Assembly: GCA_021299075.1 (NCBI GenBank)
Contig: JAJTFU010000152.1
Location: 1-5,055 of the forward strand
Source: Novosphingobium sp.
Lineage (GTDB): Bacteria; Pseudomonadota; Alphaproteobacteria; Sphingomonadales; Sphingomonadaceae
Length of the DNA stretch: 5,055 nucleotides
Direction: 5' to 3'
Shown: in pieces, positions 1 through 5,055 of the stretch
Layout of the letters: every line of letters begins with the position of its first letter
How positions within the stretch are numbered: the first letter of the stretch is position 1
Made by a program: the position numbers and the translations under genes
Notes under the pieces: generated by a model
Database searches by the model: none
The model's input: only the letters and a program-made list of their open reading frames with translations
Told to the model about the DNA's origin: nothing

Positions 1-1
1 G

Positions 2-628
2 GCGCATTACACTGGCCTTGGCTACAACTATGCCGCGATCAATTACCGGCTGGTTCCGGCTGCCACGGTAGAACAGCAGGCGGCCGATGTCGCTCTCGCG
101 GTCAAGGCACTCCTCGACCGCGCGCGGGAGCTGGGGATCGATCGCAGCAAGGTGGTGATCACCGGGCACAGCGCCGGGGCGCACCTGGTCGCGCTGGTCG
201 GCACGGACGAGCAATACCTGCGCGCCGCCGGCCTGTCCTTTGCCGACATCGACGGGGTGATCCCCAATGATGGCGCTGCCTATGATGTCGCCGCGCAGAT
301 GAAGGACGGCGGGCCGATGATGCAGGACACCTATGTGCAGGCCTTCGGCACCGACCCGGTCCGGCAGCGGGCGCTATCCCCAACGCTTCAGGCCGCATCA
401 CCAAACGCGCCCAGCTTCCTGCTGATCCATGTTCAGCGGCAGGATGGTGTGGCCCAGGCCAAGGCGCTGGAAGCCGCGCTGCGGCGCGGCGGGACAGCGG
501 TTGAGCGGCGCGAATTCGAGGGGCGCGGCATGCAAGGCCATGCCGAAATCAACCGCCAGCTTGGCAATCCCGACTATGCAGCAACCCCCGTGGTCGATGC
601 CTGGCTAAAGGGAGTGTTTGGCCGCTAG
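2..628 (+). CDS. Alpha/beta-hydrolase fold esterase-like protein, C-terminal part (5' end outside window)
   Basis: The reading frame is open from the window edge to a TAG stop, giving 208 visible residues; the true start lies upstream. An NYRLVP segment (visible residues 14-19) precedes the nucleophile elbow GHSAG (55-59, Ser57 as nucleophile). This arrangement is typical of BD-FAE/arylformamidase-like and other small serine esterases, which hydrolyse ester or amide bonds. Candidates for the rest of the triad are Asp148, just after the LLIHVQRQD strand, and His180 in the GMQGHAEIN segment near the C-terminus, in the usual Ser-Asp-His order. The oxyanion-hole motif and any signal peptide would be in the missing N-terminal part, so location and substrate cannot be judged. 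It is convergent with the transglutaminase-like gene and their stop codons overlap. The fold is secure; the substrate is unknown. A GTG inside the visible part (152) is not a credible start, because conserved sequence runs in frame before it. Confidence 0.88.
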   Translation, partial: AHYTGLGYNYAAINYRLVPAATVEQQAADVALAVKALLDRARELGIDRSKVVITGHSAGAHLVALVGTDEQYLRAAGLSFADIDGVIPNDGAAYDVAAQMKDGGPMMQDTYVQAFGTDPVRQRALSPTLQAASPNAPSFLLIHVQRQDGVAQAKALEAALRRGGTAVERREFEGRGMQGHAEINRQLGNPDYAATPVVDAWLKGVFGR

Positions 629-1422
629 AGCGCCAGGATGCGGCTGACCCGCACCTCCTGCCGGTTGAGCGTGCAACCGGCGTAATGGGTGAGGAAAGAG
701 GTGTCTGCCGCATCGCGGCCAACCCCGATCACGGCCATGTCCGCCCCGGTCGCCATGCCGGTGGCATCGACCAGGTGCCAGGCCCCGGCGAGGAACACTT
801 CGACCACCGCATGGAAATCGGGCGGGGTCACGCCGGGTCCGTAGACGCTGACAAACCGTGCCGGCACGCTGGCGGCGCGGGCCAGCGTGATCAACATGTG
901 CGCATAGTCGCGGCAGACCCCCTGGCGCTGGACATAGCTTTCCAGCGCACCGGTGTTGGAGTTGCTGACCCCGGGAACGAGCGAAAAGTGCGTCGCAATC
1001 CATTCGCGCATGGCGGCAACCGCAGCACCGCCTGAGAGACCGGCAAATTCGCTTTCGACGATGTGTTCGAAGTGATCGGCCTGACAATAGCGCGATGGCA
1101 TCAGGTAATCGACCGTCTCGGCCGGCAGCAAGTGCGGCGGCGTTGCAGCCAGTCCAGAGAGGTCAGTCACCAGGCGCTGCACGGCCACCTCCGACTTGTA
1201 AGATACCGTCAGCCGTTCTTCGACATCGAGCCAGATCCGCTCGCCAATCTCGTCATGCCCCGGGATCCGCGCGAAATGCTGCACCGGGCTGATCGCGATA
1301 TGCGCGCTTTCGACCCGCTGCTCCGGGGTCATCGCTGCTTCGATCTGGAGCAGGACGGCCGTGCGCGCTTCGAAGGTGTAATCGAGCTCGGTTTCAATGC
1401 TGAGCCGGACGGGGTCTGTCAT
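625..1422 (-). CDS. Transglutaminase-like domain protein (putative cysteine protease/amidase)
   Basis: The protein has 265 residues. The C-terminal half carries the transglutaminase-like core with a complete Cys-His-Asp triad: Cys170 in RQGVCRDYAH, His204 in PDFHAVVEVF and Asp219 in WHLVDATG. A GRDAADTSFLTHY segment follows (235-247), which is also usual in bacterial members. The N-terminal half (about 1-125) is a beta-rich region, as in the bacterial transglutaminase-like family of COG1305 type. No signal peptide or membrane segment is visible, so it is probably cytoplasmic. Family members cleave or transfer amide bonds, but the substrate here cannot be deduced. The ATG start has a weak upstream AGG (five bases before it) and a protein start that looks complete (MTDPVRLSIETEL). 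It lies 55 bp after hisZ in the same direction, with no obvious terminator between them, so it may be the last gene of the serC-serA-hisZ unit. Its TAG stop overlaps that of the hydrolase by four bases. Confidence 0.9.
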   Translation of the reverse strand: MTDPVRLSIETELDYTFEARTAVLLQIEAAMTPEQRVESAHIAISPVQHFARIPGHDEIGERIWLDVEERLTVSYKSEVAVQRLVTDLSGLAATPPHLLPAETVDYLMPSRYCQADHFEHIVESEFAGLSGGAAVAAMREWIATHFSLVPGVSNSNTGALESYVQRQGVCRDYAHMLITLARAASVPARFVSVYGPGVTPPDFHAVVEVFLAGAWHLVDATGMATGADMAVIGVGRDAADTSFLTHYAGCTLNRQEVRVSRILAL

Positions 1423-1477
1423 TCCAGCCTAATGCGCGGGGCGGCGGCTGGCTGCAAGCGCGATGCGGCAAGCACCC

Positions 1478-2599
1478 CTAAATTGCGACCACCTCGTCCC
1501 CATCGAGCCGATGGGTGCATTCGAGCGCGCCCGGTTCGCAGGCCGGGCTGAGCGCCGCAACCGTGCGCCAGCCGATTGCCCGCAGCCGGGCGGCGACTTC
1601 GGCGTCATGGCCCAGTGGCAGGAACAGCGTGTCGGGCCGCGGCTCGGCCTCGGCCAGAGCGTCGATCAGGTCATCTGGGTAGAGCGAGAAACCGATTGCC
1701 GGCTCGGTCTCAGCCCCGCTGCCAAGGATCGCATAGCTCCCGCCCCGCCCGATCGCACCGGGCAGGCCTTCGGCATAGATCGTGAAGCCGAACCAGGACT
1801 GGTATTCAAAGCCGTGGCGCTCGCTGGGGTCGAGCGTCAGGCGGGCCAGGGCACCGACGCGCCCGGCAATGGTCCGCAGCGCGGCAATCCGGCCAGCGAG
1901 GACTCCGCCCTTGTCGAAGGCGGCCAGCTTCTCGATCGCCGTCTCGAACGGGCCGATCGCGGCGAGCAGCGGCAGATAGGCCTGTCCACCGGCCGCAACG
2001 AGCCCACCGGCATCCTTGGCATCGAGTTCGCGGCGCACGGCTTCGATCTGGTCGGGTTCAAGCGGCAAGGCCTGGGCAGCCAGGGCATCGACCAGGTCTG
2101 GCAGGGTAAAGTCGACCGACAAGCCCTTTGCTCCGGCCGCCGTCAGGGCTTCCAGCGCCACGGCCAGCACTTCGCCAGCCGCAGCGACCGAGTCATTGCC
2201 AATCAATTCGGCGCCCATCTGGAGCCGTTCCCGCGTGGGATCGAGGCCATCGCCCTTGATGGTCACGACCTGCCCCGCATAGCACAGCCGCAGCGGGCGA
2301 GCGTGCTGGGCCAAGGCTGTGGCCGCAATCCGGCCGACCTGGACAGTCATGTCGCTGCGCAGCGCCAGGGTGCGCAAGGATGCCGGATCGACAAAGCGGA
2401 ACATCCGGCGCGGCTGGACCCCGGCCATGCGGCTGGCCATCGACTTTTCGAACTCGATCGTCGGCGGCTGAACCCGGTCGTACCCGTGGCTGTCCAGCAC
2501 ATCGAGCACGGCGCGGGTGACGCGCGCGGCAGCAGCCGCATCGCGGGGCAGGCGGTCTTCCAGGCCTTCGGGCAACAGGTCGCGGTCGGTGTCTTGCAT
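1478..2599 (-). CDS. hisZ: ATP phosphoribosyltransferase regulatory subunit HisZ
   Basis: The protein has 373 residues and is a paralogue of class II histidyl-tRNA synthetase without aminoacylation activity. HisZ joins short-form HisG to build the active, histidine-sensitive enzyme that condenses ATP with PRPP, the first step of histidine synthesis in the cytoplasm. Seen here: the N-terminal LLPEGLEDRLP (8-18); a motif-2-like stretch, RPLRLCYAGQVV (101-112) followed by RERLQMGAELIG (123-134), which is a strong HisZ signature; and a degenerate HisRS-like C-terminal catalytic region, HGFEYQSWFGFTIY (262-275) and GRGGSYAILG (284-293). It ends soon after, at residue 373, without a full HisRS anticodon-binding domain. 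That argues for HisZ over HisS. The ATG start fits the family N-terminus and has GGGA eight bases upstream. It follows serA after only 28 bp, so the two are probably co-transcribed. hisG is not in the window. Its presence in the short form elsewhere in the genome is expected but not seen. Confidence 0.93.
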   Translation of the reverse strand: MQDTDRDLLPEGLEDRLPRDAAAAARVTRAVLDVLDSHGYDRVQPPTIEFEKSMASRMAGVQPRRMFRFVDPASLRTLALRSDMTVQVGRIAATALAQHARPLRLCYAGQVVTIKGDGLDPTRERLQMGAELIGNDSVAAAGEVLAVALEALTAAGAKGLSVDFTLPDLVDALAAQALPLEPDQIEAVRRELDAKDAGGLVAAGGQAYLPLLAAIGPFETAIEKLAAFDKGGVLAGRIAALRTIAGRVGALARLTLDPSERHGFEYQSWFGFTIYAEGLPGAIGRGGSYAILGSGAETEPAIGFSLYPDDLIDALAEAEPRPDTLFLPLGHDAEVAARLRAIGWRTVAALSPACEPGALECTHRLDGDEVVAI

Positions 2600-2607
2600 C
2601 GCGTCGA

Positions 2608-2611
2608 TCCC
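2608..2611 (-). promoter_or_regulatory. Likely ribosome binding site of hisZ
   Basis: The minus strand reads GGGA-TCGACGCG-ATG, a modest Shine-Dalgarno match with an eight-base spacer inside the 28-bp serA-hisZ gap. With so little room between the genes, no separate promoter is visible. This fits translation of hisZ from a message shared with serA. Confidence 0.5.
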
Positions 2612-2627
2612 GTTGCCCGAATGTGCC

Positions 2628-4211
2628 TTAAAACGCCAGTGCCATCACCCGCTTCACGCCGGGCACGTCGCGCGCCTTGGCGATCACTTCGGCGGGAACC
2701 GGGCTGTCTACACTGAGCAGCAGCACGGCTTCACCGCCAGCCGCGCGGCGGCCGAGGTTGAAGGTGCCGATGTTGATGCCGGCTTCGCCCAGCAGGGTAC
2801 CGATCCGGCCGATGAAGCCGGGGGCGTCCTCGTTGACGATGTACATCATATGGCCGGCCAGTTCGGCTTCGACCTTGATCCCGAACAGTTCGACCAGGCG
2901 CGGCTCGGCATTCGAGAACAGCGTGCCGGCAACGGAGCGCTCACCAGCGTCGGTCTTGACCGAGACGCGGATCAGGGTGTGGTAATCGCCTTCCTTCTCG
3001 GTCTTGACCTCACGCACTTCGATCCCACGCTCCTTGGCCAGGAAAGGGGCGTTGACCATGTTCACCGTGTCCGACTGGACCCGCAGGAACCCGGCCAGGA
3101 CCGCGGCGACGATCGGCTTGATGTTCAACTCGGCCGCAGCGCCTTCGGCGTGGATCGAGATCCGCGGGATCGCGCCGGTGGTCAGCTGGCCCACCAGGCT
3201 GCCGAGCTGTTCGGCCAGGGCCATGTAGGGCTTCAGCTTTGGCGCTTCCTCGGCCGAGAGCGACGGCATGTTGAGCGCGTTGGTGACGCCGCCGTTGACC
3301 AGGTAATCGGCCATCTGCTCGGCCACCTGCAGCGCCACGTTGACCTGGGCTTCGTTGGTCGAGGCGCCGAGGTGCGGGGTGCAGATGAAGTTCGGCGTTC
3401 CGAACAGCGGCGATTCCTTGGCCGGTTCGGTCTGGAACACGTCAAGCGCAGCGCCGGCAACCTGGCCAGAGTCGAGCGCTTCCTTCAGCGCGGCCTCGTC
3501 GATCAGCCCGCCGCGGGCGCAATTGATGATCCGCACGCCCTTCTTGGTCTTGGCAATGTTCTCGGCCGAAAGGATGTTGCGGGTCTGGTCGGTCAGCGGC
3601 GTGTGCAGCGTGATGAAGTCCGCACGGGCCAGCAGGGTATCGAGATCGACCTTCTCCACGCCCATTTCCACGGCGCGCTCCGGCGTCAGGAACGGGTCAA
3701 AGGCGACGACCTTCATCTTCAGGCCCAGCGCGCGGCTGGCAACGATCGAGCCGATATTGCCGGCGCCGATCAGGCCCAGCGTCTTGCCGGTGACTTCAAC
3801 GCCCATGAAGTCGTTCTTCGGCCATTTGCCGGCCTGGGTCTGGGCGTTGGCTTCCGGGATCTGGCGGGCCAGCGCAAACATCAGCGCAATGGCGTGTTCG
3901 GCAGTGGTGATCGAGTTGCCGAACGGGGTGTTCATCACCACCACGCCCTGGGCCGAGGCGGCCGGGATATCGACATTGTCGACGCCGATCCCGGCGCGGC
4001 CGATCACCTTCAGGTTCTTCGCGGCATCGAGAATTGCCTTGGTCACCTTGGTCGAACTGCGGATGGCGAGGCCATCGTAGTCACCGATGCGGGCGATCAG
4101 CTGTTCCGGAGTTTCGCCGGTGATCACATCGACATCACAGCCGCGCTCTTCGAAAATCTTGGCGGCGTTGGGGTCCATCTTGTCGGAAATTAGTACGCGG
4201 GGCTTGGTCAT
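2628..4211 (-). CDS. serA: D-3-phosphoglycerate dehydrogenase, type I with ASB and ACT domains
   Basis: SerA oxidises 3-phosphoglycerate to 3-phosphohydroxypyruvate with NAD, the first step of the phosphorylated serine pathway, in the cytoplasm. With the start chosen the protein has 527 residues, the usual length for the long type I form. Order of parts: substrate-binding domain (1-98, with GRAGIGVDNVD at 71-81); NAD-binding Rossmann domain (about 99-290, GxGxxG as GAGNIG 149-154, Asp172 after the second strand); return to the first domain; an allosteric substrate-binding (ASB) domain (about 320-450); and a C-terminal ACT domain (about 455-527, starting near HMMYIVNEDAPGFIGRIG), which in this family can bind serine for feedback. 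Catalytic residues are present: Arg233 in CARGG, Glu262 in QTEP and His280 in TPHLGAST. The ATG at 4211 is preferred because GGAG lies six bases upstream. The in-frame ATG at 4223 overlaps that ribosome site, and starts further up read through the intergenic repeat. Neighbours serC (upstream) and hisZ (28 bp downstream) point to one operon. Confidence 0.97.
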   Translation of the reverse strand: MTKPRVLISDKMDPNAAKIFEERGCDVDVITGETPEQLIARIGDYDGLAIRSSTKVTKAILDAAKNLKVIGRAGIGVDNVDIPAASAQGVVVMNTPFGNSITTAEHAIALMFALARQIPEANAQTQAGKWPKNDFMGVEVTGKTLGLIGAGNIGSIVASRALGLKMKVVAFDPFLTPERAVEMGVEKVDLDTLLARADFITLHTPLTDQTRNILSAENIAKTKKGVRIINCARGGLIDEAALKEALDSGQVAGAALDVFQTEPAKESPLFGTPNFICTPHLGASTNEAQVNVALQVAEQMADYLVNGGVTNALNMPSLSAEEAPKLKPYMALAEQLGSLVGQLTTGAIPRISIHAEGAAAELNIKPIVAAVLAGFLRVQSDTVNMVNAPFLAKERGIEVREVKTEKEGDYHTLIRVSVKTDAGERSVAGTLFSNAEPRLVELFGIKVEAELAGHMMYIVNEDAPGFIGRIGTLLGEAGINIGTFNLGRRAAGGEAVLLLSVDSPVPAEVIAKARDVPGVKRVMALAF

Positions 4212-4214
4212 TGT

Positions 4215-4221
4215 CTTCTCC
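4215..4221 (-). promoter_or_regulatory. Ribosome binding site of serA (decides the start)
   Basis: On the minus strand the sequence reads GGAGAAG-ACA-ATG. GGAG (4221-4218) sits six bases before the ATG at 4211, an ideal Shine-Dalgarno spacing. The alternative in-frame ATG at 4223 overlaps this site and has no comparable purine run at the right distance, so the 527-residue SerA is favoured. Confidence 0.75.
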
Positions 4222-4248
4222 ATCTGGAGCGGATTTCTGCTTCCCCTT

Positions 4249-4333
4249 TCGTCACCCCGGACTTGATCCGGGGTCCCGCTTGTCAGGCGGCGGCGAAAGG
4301 CAGCTGGACCCCGGGTCAAGCCCGGGGTGACGA
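4249..4333. repeat. Double-hairpin palindromic intergenic repeat between serC and serA
   Basis: Two 28-base arms (4249-4276 and 4306-4333) are inverted copies matching at 26 of 28 positions, separated by a 29-base spacer. Each arm is itself a perfect 7-bp hairpin with a 5-base loop: CCCCGGA-CTTGA-TCCGGGG at 4255-4273 and CCCCGGG-TCAAG-CCCGGGG at 4309-4327. The only two differences between the arms fall on paired positions (A4261/T4267 against G4315/C4321), so both hairpins stay intact. This matches the dispersed palindromic repeats often found between genes in sphingomonads and other Alphaproteobacteria (group knowledge from memory). In the serC-serA message the structure would begin 6 bases after the serC stop and end 37 bases before the serA start. 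No U-run follows it, so it is not a typical intrinsic terminator. It could protect the serC 3' end or tune expression of serA, but this is inference. The rest of the 4212-4339 gap shows only the serA ribosome site. Confidence 0.88.
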
Positions 4334-4339
4334 TTCAGG

Positions 4340-5055
4340 TTAGGCTGCGCGGACGGTCGCGTAGGCCCAATCGAGCCAGGGGCCGAGGTCTTCGATATCG
4401 GCGGTTTCGACCGTGGCGCCGCACCAGATGCGCAGTCCCGGAGGGGCATCGCGGTAACCCGCGATGTCATAGGCGGCACCTTCCTTCTCGAGCGCGCCGG
4501 CCATGGCCTTGATGAAGGCCTCGTCGGCGCCCTCAACCGTCAGGCAGACCGAGGTCTTCGAACGAATGCCGTGATCGACCGCGAGATGGCCGAGCCAATC
4601 GCGCTGCGCGACAATCTTGTTCAGCGCATCGGCGTTGGCCGTGCAGCGCGCCTTGAGGCCTTCCAGCCCGCCAACCGACTTGGCCCATTCGAGCGCGAAG
4701 ATCGCATCCTCAACCGCCAGCATCGAGGGCGTGTTGATGGTTTCGCCCTTGAACACGCCTTCGGCCAGCTTGCCCTTTGAGACCAGGCGGAACACCTTGG
4801 GCAGCGGCCAGGACGGGGTATATTCCTCTAGCCGTTCGACCGCGCGGGGACCCAGGATCAGCACGCCGTGGCCGCCTTCGCCGCCCAGCACCTTCTGCCA
4901 GGAGAAGGTGGCGACATCGATCTTGTCCCACGGAATGTCGTAAGCGAAGACCGCGCTGGTCGCATCGGCGAAGGTCAGACCTTCACGGGTCTCGGGAATC
5001 CATTCGCCGTCCGGCACGCGCACGCCGCTGGTGGTGCCGTTCCATGTGAACAGCA
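4340..5055 (-). CDS. serC: Phosphoserine aminotransferase SerC, C-terminal part (5' end outside window)
   Basis: SerC is a PLP enzyme of the class V aminotransferase group. It converts 3-phosphohydroxypyruvate plus glutamate to O-phosphoserine, the step after SerA, in the cytoplasm. The frame is open to the window edge, with 237 complete residues visible. Alphaproteobacterial SerC is usually about 370-390 residues, so roughly 140 N-terminal residues are missing. Visible motifs: FTWNGTTSGVRVP (2-14); the Asp of ADATSA (visible residue 30), which contacts the PLP ring nitrogen in the family; the PLP lysine at visible residue 54 in FSWQKVLGGEGGHG (codon 4894-4892); GETINTPSMLAVED (103-116); and a C-terminal YRDAPPGLRIWCGATVE segment typical of this subtype. 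The GTG at 5023 is an internal valine, not the start, because conserved family sequence continues upstream in frame. The TAA stop lies six bases before the palindromic repeat. serA follows in the same direction, and any promoter for the block is probably upstream of serC, outside the window. Confidence 0.96.
   Translation of the reverse strand, partial: LFTWNGTTSGVRVPDGEWIPETREGLTFADATSAVFAYDIPWDKIDVATFSWQKVLGGEGGHGVLILGPRAVERLEEYTPSWPLPKVFRLVSKGKLAEGVFKGETINTPSMLAVEDAIFALEWAKSVGGLEGLKARCTANADALNKIVAQRDWLGHLAVDHGIRSKTSVCLTVEGADEAFIKAMAGALEKEGAAYDIAGYRDAPPGLRIWCGATVETADIEDLGPWLDWAYATVRAA

Larger units (their letters stand above)
625..5055 (-). other. Probable operon serC-serA-hisZ-(transglutaminase-like gene)
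   Basis: Four consecutive genes run on the minus strand with gaps of 128, 28 and 55 bp. I see no U-tailed terminator hairpin in any gap and no convincing -35/-10 pair in the serC-serA gap. The serA-hisZ link is the firmest because of its 28-bp gap. Inclusion of the transglutaminase-like gene rests only on spacing and direction. The serC-serA gap contains the repeat, which could alter relative expression. The promoter is not in the window. Confidence 0.55.

Noticed and set aside
600..640. Possible terminator hairpin at the convergent junction (CTGGC at 601-605 and GCCAG at 632-636)
   Set aside because: The stem is only five base pairs with a 26-base loop and no T-run, within coding sequence. 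This is no better than chance at this GC content.
1463..2716. Long plus-strand open frame (417 codons) opposite hisZ
   Set aside because: It is antisense to a clearly recognised hisZ, its translation is low-complexity and resembles no family, and long antisense frames are expected in GC-rich genes with strong codon bias.
2517..4193. Very long plus-strand open frame (558 codons) opposite serA
   Set aside because: It mirrors the serA codons. The translation, rich in Arg, Gly, Asp and His, has no domain pattern, while the minus strand encodes a full SerA with all catalytic residues.
4277..4305. The region between the repeat arms as a small mobile element or attachment site
   Set aside because: It is only 29 bases, has no gene, and no target-site duplication is visible in the flanks (CCCCTT on one side, TTCAGG on the other).
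4249..4333. The repeat as a Rho-independent terminator between serC and serA
   Set aside because: The stems are strong, but no T-run follows on either strand and the next gene continues in the same pathway and direction.
4252..4536. Minus-strand frame of 94 codons over the end of serC and the repeat
   Set aside because: It lies out of frame within serC and then runs through the palindromic repeat. Its HPGLDPGS-type peptide is a by-product of the repeat, not a gene.

Overview
This GC-rich window (roughly two-thirds G+C by eye) carries five protein genes packed tightly. It looks like alphaproteobacterial chromosome, most likely from a sphingomonad (Sphingomonadales). Three things support this: the order serC-serA-hisZ, the protein sequences of all three genes, and an intergenic palindromic repeat of the 'GTCACCCCGG..TTGA..CCGGGG' kind common between genes in that group. 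The organism assignment is inference from pattern memory, not from a search.

Layout, left to right. Bases 2-628 (+) are the 3' part of an alpha/beta-hydrolase (esterase-like) gene whose start lies outside the window. It converges on a minus-strand block that fills the rest. Read in the direction of transcription (right to left), that block is: serC (phosphoserine aminotransferase, 5' end off the window, stop at 4340); a 128-bp gap holding an 85-bp inverted repeat; serA (type I D-3-phosphoglycerate dehydrogenase, 4211-2628); a 28-bp gap; hisZ (ATP phosphoribosyltransferase regulatory subunit, 2599-1478); a 55-bp gap; and a transglutaminase-like cysteine protease/amidase family protein (1422-625). 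The hydrolase and transglutaminase genes end on each other, with both stop codons inside one CTAG.

How the genes work together: SerA and SerC are consecutive enzymes of the phosphorylated serine pathway (3-phosphoglycerate to 3-phosphohydroxypyruvate to O-phosphoserine). HisZ is the non-catalytic partner that a short-form HisG needs for the first step of histidine synthesis, so the block links serine and histidine supply. The transglutaminase-like protein and the hydrolase have no evident link to amino-acid synthesis.

The window is mostly ordinary housekeeping sequence. The most notable non-coding structure is the serC-serA repeat: two hairpins in inverted orientation whose only two sequence differences form a base-pair-preserving change. 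I found no CRISPR array, tRNA, rRNA, insertion sequence or convincing intrinsic terminator, and nothing that supports a new defence or mobile system.
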